A DNA stretch of 64,000 nt from Bradyrhizobium macuxiense (GTDB taxonomy: Bacteria > Pseudomonadota > Alphaproteobacteria > Rhizobiales > Xanthobacteraceae), in NCBI RefSeq assembly GCF_007993935.1, contig NZ_VITY01000017.1, positions 124,001 to 188,000 on the forward strand, given 5' to 3'. This document shows, in pieces, positions 25,837 to 33,845 of this stretch; positions within the stretch are counted from its first letter, which is position 1; every line of letters begins with the position of its first letter. The notes beneath the pieces were generated by a model. That model worked only from the letters and a program-made list of their open reading frames with translations, ran no database searches and was not told the DNA's origin. The position numbers were made by a program, and so were the translations under genes.

Positions 25837-25875
25837 TGCGAAAACCTTAAGTTTCCGCGATTTTGCTCCAGCCGC

Positions 25876-25890
25876 TTAACTTCGTGTTTA
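25876..25890. promoter_or_regulatory. CtrA-type box between fliI and ctrA
   Basis: TTAACTTCGTGTTTA fits TTAA-N7-TTAA with one mismatch. It is 40 bases upstream of the fliI ATG and 313 bases upstream of the ctrA ATG. Confidence 0.6.
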
Positions 25891-26047
25891 CCCGCATCAT
25901 TAATCATTGCGTCACTGTCTTTGGTGACTGAGGTCGCTTGCCCATCAGAAGAAGGGCGAGTCGCGAGAGTCGGTTAGGCCCGTCTCTTAATGTGGAAACT
26001 GAACGAGCGCGGTTAGGAAAAGCTTCTTCTACGCAATATCTTAGGGC

Positions 26048-26126
26048 GATTCGACAAAAATTGCACGGTTAGAGCTTGCGTCGAGGAATCAGTTTTTGTT
26101 AACCATATCTCGTCAGGATCCGAATC
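26048..26126. promoter_or_regulatory. ctrA upstream region with three GANTC sites and a CtrA half-site
   Basis: GATTC at 26048 and GAATC at 26086 and 26122 are CcrM methylation sites, three within 79 bases. TTAACCAT at 26099-26106 is the common CtrA half-site. In Caulobacter the ctrA promoter is controlled by CcrM methylation and by CtrA itself; the same signals here suggest the same logic. Confidence 0.65.
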
Positions 26127-26203
26127 AGTTGTTCAAAGGCGTTTTGTGAGTGCCGCAAGTGCGGCCGACCTGACGCCCGGAGCGGCGACTATAGGGGACT
26201 GGC

Positions 26204-26905
26204 ATGCGCGTTTTGCTGATTGAAGATGATAGCGCCGTCGCGCAGTCGATCGAATTGATGCTCAAATCCGAGAGTTTCAACGTCTACACGACGGACCTCG
26301 GTGAAGAAGGCGTCGATCTCGGCAAGCTTTACGACTACGACATCATCCTGCTCGACCTCAACCTGCCCGACATGTCCGGCTACGACGTGCTCAAGCAGCT
26401 CCGGGTTTCGAAGATCAAGACTCCCATTCTGATCCTCTCCGGCCTCGCCGGCATCGAGGACAAGGTCAAGGGTCTCGGCGTCGGCGCCGACGACTACATG
26501 ACCAAACCCTTCCACAAGGACGAGCTGGTCGCCCGCATCCACGCGATCGTCCGCCGCTCCAAGGGTCATGCCCAGTCGGTGATCCAGACCGGCGATCTCG
26601 TGGTCAACCTGGACACCAAGACGGTCGAGGTCGGCGGTCAGCGCGTGCACCTGACCGGCAAGGAATACCAGATGCTGGAGCTGCTCTCGCTCCGCAAGGG
26701 CACCACGCTCACCAAGGAAATGTTCCTCAACCACCTCTACGGCGGCATGGATGAGCCGGAGCTGAAGATCATCGACGTCTTCATCTGCAAGCTCCGCAAG
26801 AAGCTCGCCAACGCCTCCGAGGGCCGCAATTTCATCGAGACCGTGTGGGGCCGCGGCTACGTGCTGCGCGAGCCGCACGAGGCCGACGAGCGCATTCCCG
26901 CCTGA
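26204..26905 (+). CDS. ctrA: Cell-cycle response regulator CtrA
   Basis: CtrA is the essential master regulator of the alphaproteobacterial cell cycle; it silences the origin and activates flagellar, pilus and division genes. The 233-residue protein starts MRVLLIEDDSAVAQSIELML, has the phosphoacceptor D51 in IILLDLNLP, and the output helix-turn-helix LTGKEYQMLELLSLRKGTTL, then HLYGGMDEPELKIIDVFICK, as in Caulobacter CtrA. It is divergent from fliI and ends at a terminator. Phosphate reaches it from CckA through ChpT, and a chpT gene lies in this same window at 38909. Confidence 0.98.
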   Translation: MRVLLIEDDSAVAQSIELMLKSESFNVYTTDLGEEGVDLGKLYDYDIILLDLNLPDMSGYDVLKQLRVSKIKTPILILSGLAGIEDKVKGLGVGADDYMTKPFHKDELVARIHAIVRRSKGHAQSVIQTGDLVVNLDTKTVEVGGQRVHLTGKEYQMLELLSLRKGTTLTKEMFLNHLYGGMDEPELKIIDVFICKLRKKLANASEGRNFIETVWGRGYVLREPHEADERIPA

Positions 26906-26930
26906 CGCTTTCTGCAGCAAACCTCCTGAA

Positions 26931-26955
26931 CCCCGCCGCGAATGGCGGGGTTTTT
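26931..26955 (+). terminator. Rho-independent terminator after ctrA
   Basis: CCCCGCC and GGCGGGG form a 7-base-pair stem around a 6-base loop, followed by TTTTT. It begins 26 bases after the ctrA stop and separates it from the convergent S53 peptidase gene. Confidence 0.9.
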
Positions 26956-26967
26956 GTTTTTGGGAGG

Positions 26968-28554
26968 CTACGCCACCGGGACCGCGGCCAGGGCGGCGAG
27001 AACATCCGCGCCCCTGGGAACGCCGAGCCCGGTGCAGGCGCTCCAGCCGGGGGCGGCATCGTAGCCCTTGCCGCCGACGCGGTTGTTGCCCTGCTCGACC
27101 GCGCGGAAGGCGCCGGGATTGGCGTAAAGCGCCGCATTGAGGAAGCCGATCTGCTCGCCGCGCGCGGCGATCGCAATCGCGACCAGGGCGGCCCATAGCG
27201 GTGTCGCGGCGCTGGTCCCGCTCATCGCCATCGCTTGCCCGTTGACGATGATGCGGTAGCCCGGGCTCGCCGCGGCCGCGCAGGCAACGTCCGGGACGCC
27301 GCGCCGGATCGCGCCGTCGTTCTGCGACTTCGGCAGCGTCAGATGCGACTGATAATCGGGGACGGGAAACGCATCGCTGATGCCGCCGCCGGTGCCGACC
27401 GCGCCGGCGTTCCAGACCGCCTCCGCGGTGGCCGACCCGTTGCCCGCGGCAAGCACCGGCTGCGTGCCGCCGCAGCTCGTCGCATAGGGGCTCGAGGCGG
27501 GAAACCAGACATGAAGCTTGCCGTCGGTCAGGCCGCTGGTCGCCAGCTGATCGCCGGAGGCGAACAGCACGCTGACGCGCAGCCGCGCGGCGTCGGCCAG
27601 CACCGCCTGCATCGCATCGCGCCCCGGCTCGGTCCAGAATTTCTCCGCGCTGCCCCAACTGACCGAGACCACCTGCGGCGCATGCTGCTCATCGAACACC
27701 GCCTGATGAATCGCGTCGGTGAGACCGGCGGCGGAGTTCTCGGCAAAGTAGACCACGATCTTGCCCTTCGGCAGCAGCCCGGCGAGCACCTGGAGGTCGA
27801 GCGCGAGCTCCTGATCGGCGACATCATTGGTGCCGAGACCGCTGTCGTTACCGCTCTGCGGCACATTGACGACGACCGGCGGCTGCCGGTTCATGCCGGT
27901 CAGCGCCATCGCGAGATCGCTCTGGAGATAGCCGCCGCCGAGCGCGACGATGCCGACGCAGATCGACGACACGTCACGATCCAGCGGAATGCCGTAGAGC
28001 GCCGCGATGTCGGTCGGCCACAACCCGCTGTCGCTTCCCGTGTCGGCCCGGGCCTGCACCAGCGGCGTCCTGGTCCGGAGCGGGCGCTGATCGAAACCGA
28101 GAATGGCGCGGGTCCATGGCGCGATCTCGGCCGGCACCGTCAGGCCGCCGACCCGCGCACGAAATTCGCGCTGCCCGTCACGATAGATGCGAAGCGTTGC
28201 GCCGAAGGTCTCGGCCATCTGCCTTGCCGTGCCTTCAAGCATGACGGTGCGCGCGACAAGATCGGTGCCGACGACGCTCAATCCCCGCTCCGCCGCCAAT
28301 CGTGCGATCCGCGCGGCGGCGCGGGCATGGCTGCGGTGGCGCTGCGTCGCGAGCTGGTGCCGCGTGACCGGTTTGGCAAGCCGCGCCAGATCGCCGGCGC
28401 TGCCCGGCTGAAACTTGTCCGGGGTGCGCCGCTTGACATAGACCACGATGGAGATCCGCTCGTTCGGATCGACATCGCCGACCAGCGTCGCGCCGTCAGG
28501 CGCGGCGCGCTCGCTGCCCGCCAGCGGAATCCTGTGCTCGTGCGAGCCGGCCAT
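26968..28554 (-). CDS. S53 family (sedolisin/kumamolisin-like) serine-carboxyl peptidase
   Basis: The protein of 528 residues has an N-terminal pro-kumamolisin domain (DPNERISIVVYVKRRTPDKF, then HARAAARIARLAAERGLSVV) and a subtilisin-fold catalytic domain. The catalytic Glu and Asp are in DQELALDLQVLAG, the oxyanion Asp in LFASGDQL, and the nucleophile Ser in AMSGTSAATPLWAAL. A calcium-site-like end is at KGYDAAPGWSACTG. Such enzymes are usually secreted and act at acid pH after losing the propeptide, but no signal peptide is seen here. The start MAGSHEHRIPLAG at 28554 is 10 bases after the upstream cytochrome-like gene. It is the last gene of a three-gene operon. Confidence 0.93.
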   Translation of the reverse strand: MAGSHEHRIPLAGSERAAPDGATLVGDVDPNERISIVVYVKRRTPDKFQPGSAGDLARLAKPVTRHQLATQRHRSHARAAARIARLAAERGLSVVGTDLVARTVMLEGTARQMAETFGATLRIYRDGQREFRARVGGLTVPAEIAPWTRAILGFDQRPLRTRTPLVQARADTGSDSGLWPTDIAALYGIPLDRDVSSICVGIVALGGGYLQSDLAMALTGMNRQPPVVVNVPQSGNDSGLGTNDVADQELALDLQVLAGLLPKGKIVVYFAENSAAGLTDAIHQAVFDEQHAPQVVSVSWGSAEKFWTEPGRDAMQAVLADAARLRVSVLFASGDQLATSGLTDGKLHVWFPASSPYATSCGGTQPVLAAGNGSATAEAVWNAGAVGTGGGISDAFPVPDYQSHLTLPKSQNDGAIRRGVPDVACAAAASPGYRIIVNGQAMAMSGTSAATPLWAALVAIAIAARGEQIGFLNAALYANPGAFRAVEQGNNRVGGKGYDAAPGWSACTGLGVPRGADVLAALAAVPVA

Positions 28555-28564
28555 CAGTCCGGTC

Positions 28565-29752
28565 TCACTTCCCGGCGCATGGCGTCGGCTGCACCGGACT
28601 TTGCGTATCGTCATAGGCGCAGAACGGGATCGACCAGACGAAGTCCGCCGCAGTCGCGGTCCGCGTGAGGCCGGGCTTGCCCTCGAAGATCGGCGGCTGG
28701 CTTGAGAATTTCCAGTACCATTCCGGCAGCAGCGGCCCGAGCGGAGCGACCGGGCCATTCGGACCGAACGACAGGAATCCGGCCTGCGACGCCGGCGTGC
28801 CGTCCGCCTTGAACGCCGCGCGGCCGTGGCAGGTGATGCAGGACGACGTCGCGACGAAGCCGTCCTCGGTGACGGAATTGCCGACCCTGATGTCGAGCCC
28901 GACATTGTCGACGAAATCCACCTGCGACCCCTTCAGGCAGTAGTTGTTGTAGACGGGATCGATGTCCGCGCTCGACAGCATCGCCGCCAGTGCGGGCGTC
29001 TTGACGCAATCCGGATAGCCCTGGCCGGCGGTCCGGTTCGACGGCACGAACGCAGTCTGCGCGCCGAAACCATCGCGGCAGCCGATGATATCGCAGCGGC
29101 CCGGATTGAAGCGGTGCTCGAACGTCGCCCAGGTCCAGTTCGGCACCTGTTTGCTGATCACATGCATCGAGACCAGGGCGTACTGCACGCCGGCCGCGCT
29201 GTTGACGTGATAGAGCTGCGGCGCCTGCGCCGCCGTCGCCTTGTTGTTGGTGAATTGCGGAATGTCGCTGACCGGCACCCAGTTGCCCTTCACCTCGATC
29301 GAATCGACCGGGAACGACAGCGTCTTGCCGAATGCGGCCTTCACGCCCGACAGCTTGTAGAGGTTGTTCTGGACGATGAAGTCGAACGTCGCCCTGTTGT
29401 GGCGCGTTTCCTCCATCTGCCCCTGCGCGGCGCCCGGCGGCAGCGCCGGCAGCAATCCGCCGCTCTGCTGCACGCCTTCTCGCGCCACCTGCGGCAGGAT
29501 CGGCGGGCGCAGCGACGGCGGCGTCGCAGCCGCCGGAAACTGCGGATTGGGCTGGAACAGGTCGGTATCGCTCGCCCAGGTCTCGAACGTCGAATTGCTG
29601 CCGCCGGCGCGGGTATTGGCCTGGATGAAGAGCTGCCAGGCGACCTGATCCGGCGCGGTCATCGCGGCATTCGGCGGCGACTGCGCCGCGGCCGGGACGG
29701 CGGGAAGCACAAGCAGACCACAGACGAGCAGCGTGTCGATCGACCTTCTCAT
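28565..29752 (-). CDS. Exported c-type cytochrome-like protein with one CxxCH
   Basis: This periplasmic protein of about 395 residues has a signal peptide (MRRSIDTLLVCGLLVLPAVP, then AAAQSP). It contains a single haem-binding motif, CITCH, near residue 310, a candidate distal Met further on, and several other cysteines (GRCDIIGCRDG, PDCVKTP, NYCLKG, IPFCAYDD). The remainder, with ATFEHRFNPGRCD and YALVSMHVISKQVPNWTWAT, is not like ordinary soluble cytochromes and I do not recognise a named family. GGAGAG lies upstream of the ATG at 29752. It is the middle gene of the operon with the S53 peptidase and the small protein at 29774. Confidence 0.8.
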   Translation of the reverse strand: MRRSIDTLLVCGLLVLPAVPAAAQSPPNAAMTAPDQVAWQLFIQANTRAGGSNSTFETWASDTDLFQPNPQFPAAATPPSLRPPILPQVAREGVQQSGGLLPALPPGAAQGQMEETRHNRATFDFIVQNNLYKLSGVKAAFGKTLSFPVDSIEVKGNWVPVSDIPQFTNNKATAAQAPQLYHVNSAAGVQYALVSMHVISKQVPNWTWATFEHRFNPGRCDIIGCRDGFGAQTAFVPSNRTAGQGYPDCVKTPALAAMLSSADIDPVYNNYCLKGSQVDFVDNVGLDIRVGNSVTEDGFVATSSCITCHGRAAFKADGTPASQAGFLSFGPNGPVAPLGPLLPEWYWKFSSQPPIFEGKPGLTRTATAADFVWSIPFCAYDDTQSPVQPTPCAGK

Positions 29753-29773
29753 CTTTGCTCTCCACATTGAGGT

Positions 29774-30058
29774 TCAAGGTTGGAAGCCGTCCCCCATCCA
29801 GCTCGCATAGAGATCGAGCGAGTCCTGCGTCCATCGGTGACCGGGCGGCATGAAGCCGGACGACAGCGCGGCGAAGACGCGGCGTGCGTTGGCGTGATCG
29901 GCGAAGTCGTCATTGCCGGCCGGGTCGCCCATCCAGTCGGCGTCGCCGAGCCGAACGCCATTTGGCGCCATGCAGGCGATGTCGCCCGGTCGAAACATCG
30001 GCAGGATGTCGTTGCCAAAACTGATCGTCATCGGGATCACCGAGCCCATTCGCGACAT
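29774..30058 (-). CDS. Small haem-less cytochrome-like protein
   Basis: This protein of about 94 residues contains ISFGNDILPMFRPGDIACM and ends RWTQDSLDLYASWMGDGFQP. The pattern (DI-x-P-F near the start, a central MPPG, then a final W-x-DGF helix) is that of a short cytochrome-c-like fold. The CxxCH motif is replaced by IACM, so haem attachment is not expected. Starts at 30058, 30049 and 30031 are all possible; 30058 has AGAAG upstream. It is the first gene of the operon with the c-type cytochrome-like protein and the S53 peptidase. The family is known from many genomes but I know of no assigned function. Confidence 0.7.
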   Translation of the reverse strand: MSRMGSVIPMTISFGNDILPMFRPGDIACMAPNGVRLGDADWMGDPAGNDDFADHANARRVFAALSSGFMPPGHRWTQDSLDLYASWMGDGFQP

Positions 30059-30230
30059 GCACTTCTGGTTGCATACCCTATAGACGGCTATCGCAAGGAC
30101 CGCTGTGAAGCGGCTCACACCGGCGCGGCAATTTCCGGCAGCCGTCCGCGCGCGCCGGTGCACAAGCCGGTCGCCGGATCGAACCGGAGCTTCGCGAACC
30201 GCGACCAATCAGCTATAGGATGACCATCTG

Positions 30231-30279
30231 GAGCATGATCCGGAAAAGTGCGAAGCGGTTTTCCGGAAGGATCATGCTC
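30231..30279. repeat. Palindromic repeat, copy 1 (short form)
   Basis: GAGCATGATCCGGAAAA pairs with TTTTCCGGA and GATCATGCTC, with a 2-base insertion in the right arm. The same unit occurs at 31519 and 40533 in a longer form. It is a known kind of intergenic palindromic element in Bradyrhizobium and relatives. Here it lies between the cytochrome-like operon and the DUF350 gene. Confidence 0.85.
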
Positions 30280-30352
30280 AAACAACGAGTAAAAGCGCGA
30301 TGACGATTTAACCTGATCTCATCGCGCTTTCAGGGCTGTTCGGGCGCATCAC

Positions 30353-30757
30353 ATGATCCTGCAATCCCTCGCCGGCCTGCCGGCGTTCCTGGTCTATTTC
30401 TGCACGGCGCTGATCGCCGTGGTCGCCTACCTCTTCGTCTACACGCGCGTCACGCCGCATGACGAATTCCAGCTGATCCGCGACAACGATTCCGCGGCGG
30501 CGATTGCGCTCGGCCTCAGCCTGCTCGGCTTCGTGCTGCCGGTGGTCAGCGCCATCGCCCATTCCGCCAATGTGATCGACTGCCTGATCTGGAGCATCAT
30601 CGCGCTGATCGTGCAGATCATCGTCTATTACATCGTGAAGATCCCGGTGCCGAACCTGTCGGCGCGGATCGCCTCCGGCGAAATGGCGGCGGCGATCTGG
30701 CTCGGGTTGTCCTCACTGGCCGCAGGCGCGCTGAACGCGGCCTGCATGATCTACTGA
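30353..30757 (+). CDS. DUF350 (YjfL-type) inner-membrane protein
   Basis: This 134-residue membrane protein has four predicted helices, in the order LPAFLVYFCTALIAVVAYLF, AIALGLSLLGFVLPVVSAIA, LIWSIIALIVQIIVYYIVKI and AAIWLGLSSLAAGALNAACM. This is the DUF350 pattern of two repeated helix pairs with conserved small residues and the NDSAAAIA loop. It starts a run with a YgiB-like gene and a YgiC/YjfC-type ligase, the same partners seen in the E. coli yjf and ygi loci. The function is unknown. A role in the membrane, paired with the ligase, is inferred from that neighbourhood. Confidence 0.88.
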   Translation: MILQSLAGLPAFLVYFCTALIAVVAYLFVYTRVTPHDEFQLIRDNDSAAAIALGLSLLGFVLPVVSAIAHSANVIDCLIWSIIALIVQIIVYYIVKIPVPNLSARIASGEMAAAIWLGLSSLAAGALNAACMIY

Positions 30758-30773
30758 GCCATCGAGCCAAGCC

Positions 30774-31190
30774 ATGGCGCGCAAACCCAACCCGGAATTC
30801 GGCAAGCGGCGGCCGGTGGTGCCAGCGGTGCCGCCGCGGCCGGATCCGCCCTCCAAGCGCTCCAACCATGTCGCGCTGCTGATGATGGGCACGCTCGCGG
30901 TCGGCGGCGGAGCCTACGCGCTGATGCCGCGGCAGAATTGCCAACCGATCCCGCCGACACCGCCGGGCGTCACCGCGCCGGCCGTCCCGCAACCCGGCGC
31001 CGATTGCACGCAACGCAGCTCGTCGTCAGGATCGGGCGGCAGCGGCGGCGGCTCGTCGCGCAGCAGCTTCTACAGCGGCAGCTCCTCGTCCGGCGGCTCC
31101 TCATCCTCGTCAAGCTCGTCGTCAAGCTCGTCGGTGAGCCGCGGCGGTTTCGGCTCGTTCGCGCATGCATTCGGCTTCGGCGGTGGCTGA
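30774..31190 (+). CDS. YgiB/YjfM-like small envelope protein with Ser/Gly-rich tail
   Basis: This 138-residue protein has a basic N-terminus, one hydrophobic segment (HVALLMMGTLAVGGGAYALM), two cysteines in the next part (RQNCQPIP and GADCTQR) and a low-complexity Ser/Gly tail ending RGGFGSFAHAFGFGGG. That build, and its place between a DUF350 gene and an ATP-grasp ligase gene, match the DUF1190/YgiB group. Sequence similarity outside these features is weak. The Ser run is encoded by short TCG/TCA repeats and may vary in length. Confidence 0.65.
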   Translation: MARKPNPEFGKRRPVVPAVPPRPDPPSKRSNHVALLMMGTLAVGGGAYALMPRQNCQPIPPTPPGVTAPAVPQPGADCTQRSSSSGSGGSGGGSSRSSFYSGSSSSGGSSSSSSSSSSSSVSRGGFGSFAHAFGFGGG

Positions 31191-31298
31191 TGAGCACTTT
31201 GGTGTGTCGTCGTGCGCTTTCACTTGCCCGGCGCTCGGAGCTGATGGAAACTTGGCGCTGCTCCGCAAACGGCAGGGCAGAAGGCAAGGATTGCGCCG

Positions 31299-31520
31299 AT
31301 GAAGCGCTCGCGCCGCGTCTGGCTGAAATTGATGGGCAGCGTCGCGATCGGCGCGGCGTCGATCGGCCTGACGCCGGGTCATGCCCGCAACCGTCATCAC
31401 CATGCCGGACACAAAACAAAGCGCGACCCGGAGCAAGTGTCAGTGTCACCCTCCGGCGGCTTCGGCGGCGCGCCGCGCGGCCTCGCCCACTTCGGCCATC
31501 CCGCGCATGGTGGCGGCTGA
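31299..31520 (+). CDS. Small basic, His/Gly-rich exported protein
   Basis: This 73-residue protein has an N-terminus MKRSRRVWLKLMGSVAIGAA that looks like a signal peptide (twin Arg at residues 5-6, but without a full Tat motif). The mature part is short, rich in His and Gly and ends RGLAHFGHPAHGGG. I do not recognise it. It lies between the YgiB-like gene and the ATP-grasp ligase gene on the same strand. Its stop codon overlaps the first bases of a palindromic repeat. Confidence 0.55.
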   Translation: MKRSRRVWLKLMGSVAIGAASIGLTPGHARNRHHHAGHKTKRDPEQVSVSPSGGFGGAPRGLAHFGHPAHGGG

Positions 31521-31591
31521 GCATGATCCGGAAAAGTGGACGCCGGTTTTCCCCGCGACAAACGCGAAGCGTTTGCGCAGAGATCATGCTC
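31519..31591. repeat. Palindromic repeat, copy 2 (long form)
   Basis: GAGCATGATCCGGAAAAG starts inside the stop codon of the small gene and the element ends GATCATGCTC at 31591. Between the arms there is an inner hairpin (CGACAAACGCGAAGCGTTTG) that copy 1 lacks and copy 3 shares. Confidence 0.85.
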
Positions 31592-31635
31592 AAACAGAGC
31601 TGACACCAAGCTGAGTAGCGATCACGGTCCCCCTC

Positions 31636-32793
31636 ATGCAACGCATCGCATGTCCAGAGCGCGACGATTGGCAAGCAACGGCCGAGAACGCCGGCTTCAC
31701 CTTCCACACCATCGACGGCGAACGCTACTGGGACGAGCGCGCCTATTACGCCTTTACGCTCGACGAGATCGAGCGCGACATCGAGGCGCCGACCGGCGAG
31801 ATCGATGCAATGTGCCTCGAACTCGCCGGACGCGCGGTCAAGGATGAGCGTTATCTGCGCCGGCTCAAGATTCCGGAGGCGTACTGGGACCTGATCGCGG
31901 CAAGCTGGCGCCGCGAGGATCAAAGCCTCTACGGCCGGCTCGACCTCAAATTCAGCGGCAGCGGCCCGGCCAAGCTGCTCGAATACAATGCCGACACGCC
32001 GACCTCGATCTTCGAGGCGGCGGTGTTTCAGTGGACCTGGCTCGAACAGGCGATCCAACGCAACATCATCCCGAAGCGCGCCGACCAGTTCAACTCGATC
32101 CACGAGCGGCTGATCGAGGCCTGGAAGACGATCGGCGCCAACCATCCGCTGCATCTCACCGGATTGACCGGCAATGCCGAGGACGCTGGCACGCTCGCTT
32201 ATCTCGAGGACACCGCGGCGCAAGCCGGGCTGAAGACGACGGTGCTCGACATCGAGCAGATCGGACTGCGCGATGACGGCCGGTTCGTCGACCTCGACGA
32301 AAGCCCGATCGCGCTCGCCTTCAAGCTCTACCCGTGGGAGTGGATGTTTCACGACGCATTCGGCAAGAACCTCAGCTCCGCGCCGACGCAATGGATCGAG
32401 CCGCCGTGGAAGGCGATCCTGTCCAACAAGGGCATCCTGCCGCTGTTGTGGGAGATGTTCCCAAACCACCCCAATTTGCTGCCGGCCTATTTTGACGACG
32501 ACCCGCAGGCGGCGCAGCTCGGCACCTCCTTCGTGCGCAAGCCGATCTATTCGCGCGAGGGCGCCAATGTCGAACTGGTCAGCGCCGGCATCACGCTGGT
32601 CGCCGAGCAAGGTCCCTACGGCGCCGAAGGCTTCATCCGCCAGGCACTCGCACCGCTGCCGAATTTTTCCGGGCAGTATCCGGTGCTCGGAAGCTGGCTG
32701 GTCGACCACACGCCCTGCGGGCTCTCGATTCGCGAAGATGAAAATCCGATCACCGGCAACACCTCGCGCTTCCTGCCGCACGCGATTTTGTAG
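31636..32793 (+). CDS. Glutathionylspermidine synthase-like ATP-grasp ligase (YgiC/YjfC type)
   Basis: This 385-residue enzyme resembles the synthetase half of E. coli glutathionylspermidine synthase without the amidase half. Recognisable parts are MQRIACPERDDWQATAENAG at the start, GRLDLKFSGSGPAKLLEYNA with the substrate-loop DTPTSIFEAA, NKGILPLLWEMFPNHPNLLP, and FVRKPIYSREGANVEL for the ATP-binding part. Members of this stand-alone group are thought to make amide bonds, but their substrates are unknown, so the glutathionylspermidine name should not be taken literally. It ends the DUF350/YgiB-like run. Confidence 0.9.
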   Translation: MQRIACPERDDWQATAENAGFTFHTIDGERYWDERAYYAFTLDEIERDIEAPTGEIDAMCLELAGRAVKDERYLRRLKIPEAYWDLIAASWRREDQSLYGRLDLKFSGSGPAKLLEYNADTPTSIFEAAVFQWTWLEQAIQRNIIPKRADQFNSIHERLIEAWKTIGANHPLHLTGLTGNAEDAGTLAYLEDTAAQAGLKTTVLDIEQIGLRDDGRFVDLDESPIALAFKLYPWEWMFHDAFGKNLSSAPTQWIEPPWKAILSNKGILPLLWEMFPNHPNLLPAYFDDDPQAAQLGTSFVRKPIYSREGANVELVSAGITLVAEQGPYGAEGFIRQALAPLPNFSGQYPVLGSWLVDHTPCGLSIREDENPITGNTSRFLPHAIL

Positions 32794-32829
32794 CGCCGAG
32801 AACAGTTAGAGCGAGCGTAGTTCTTTCAC

Positions 32830-32934
32830 CGTCATCCTGAGGAGCCGCGAAGCGGCGTCTCGAAGGATGCACGGCCCGGCTGGTGGCCGTCGATCCTTCG
32901 AGACGCGCGCAAAAGCGCGCTCCTCAGGATGACG
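32830..32934. repeat. Long imperfect inverted repeat (about 105 bases)
   Basis: CGTCATCCTGAGGAGC at 32830 is matched by CTCCTCAGGATGACG ending at 32934. Inside lie GTCTCGAAGGATG and CATCCTTCGAGACG-like arms (the right arm reads GATCCTTCGAGACG) and, nearest each outer arm, small hairpins CGCGAAGCGGC and GCGCGCAAAAGCGCGC. The element fills the gap between the convergent ATP-grasp and cheR genes and would fold into one long hairpin in either transcript. It is of a class common in Bradyrhizobium genomes. Confidence 0.85.
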
Positions 32935-32972
32935 GGAGAAGCCTAGCCAGGCTTTGAACGCAAGAGCTGATC

Positions 32973-33845
32973 TCACCGCGCAGCGGACGCGACCGCCTTC
33001 AGCACATGCAGCGCGGCACCGGCGCGCGCGACCGGAGCGCTGCTGGGCTGATAGAGCCCGCGGCGGTCGGGATAGGGCCTGAACAAATTGGTGATGCCGA
33101 CCACGGATTCCGCCGCGCCAAGCGCCAGCACACCGTCGGGCTCGAGCATCCGGGAGATCTTGCCGAAGATGCCCGCCTTGGTCTGCTGATCGAAATAGAT
33201 CAGCACGTTGCGGCAGAAGATCACGTCGAAGGTGCCGAGATGTGCAATGTCCTGCAGCAGATTGAGCTGCCGATGCTGCACCATGCCGCGGATGTCGGCG
33301 TTGAGCTGCCAAAGTTCACCCTGCTGCGTGAAGTGCTTCACCAGCAGCTGGATCGGCAGGCCGCGCTGCACCTCGAACTGGCTGAACAGGCCGGCCTTGG
33401 ACTTTTCCAGCACCGCCTGCGACAGGTCGGTGGCGATGATCTCGATGCGCCAGCCGCTGAACAGCGCGGTCATTTCCTTCAGCAGCATCGCGATCGAATA
33501 CGGCTCCTGACCGGTCGACGACGCCGCGCACCAGATCCGCAGGCTACGGCGCGCAGCGCGTGCCTGTGCCAGCGCCGGCAGCACCGCTTCCTTCAGATGA
33601 TCGAACGGGATCTTGTCGCGAAAGAAGAAGGTCTCGTTGGTGGTCATCGCTTCGACCACCTCCGAGGTCAGCATCTCGGCGCCGCCCTTCATCTTCAGGA
33701 CAAGCTCGGGAATGCCGGCAAGGTTCGACCTGCGCGCTAAAGGCAGCAGGCGGCTCTCGACGAGATATTGCTTGTCGCTCGACAGATCGAGCCCGGAACG
33801 TTCCTTCAGCAGCTTACGCAGATACTCGTAGTCCAGCGGCGTCAC
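32973..33845 (-). CDS. cheR: Chemotaxis protein methyltransferase CheR
   Basis: CheR methylates glutamates of chemoreceptors with S-adenosylmethionine. The 290-residue protein has the N-terminal helical domain (LRKLLKERSGLDLSSDKQYL), the entry motif MTTNETFFFRDKIPFDHL, the SAM-binding segment RIWCAASSTGQEPYSIAM and FDVIFCRNVLIYFDQQTK. The start is a GTG at 33845 (VTPLDYEYLRK) that overlaps the cheB stop as GTGA. An in-frame extension to 33950 lies inside cheB and was rejected. It is the last gene of the che operon. Confidence 0.96.
   Translation of the reverse strand: MTPLDYEYLRKLLKERSGLDLSSDKQYLVESRLLPLARRSNLAGIPELVLKMKGGAEMLTSEVVEAMTTNETFFFRDKIPFDHLKEAVLPALAQARAARRSLRIWCAASSTGQEPYSIAMLLKEMTALFSGWRIEIIATDLSQAVLEKSKAGLFSQFEVQRGLPIQLLVKHFTQQGELWQLNADIRGMVQHRQLNLLQDIAHLGTFDVIFCRNVLIYFDQQTKAGIFGKISRMLEPDGVLALGAAESVVGITNLFRPYPDRRGLYQPSSAPVARAGAALHVLKAVASAAR

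Noticed and set aside
31096..31135. Short tandem repeat TCGTCAAGCTCGTCG, considered as a repeat element
   Set aside because: It lies in the coding region of the YgiB-like protein and simply encodes its serine run.
30970..32781. Minus-strand open frame of 603 codons
   Set aside because: It is antisense to the YgiB-like, small basic and ATP-grasp genes and crosses a palindromic repeat.
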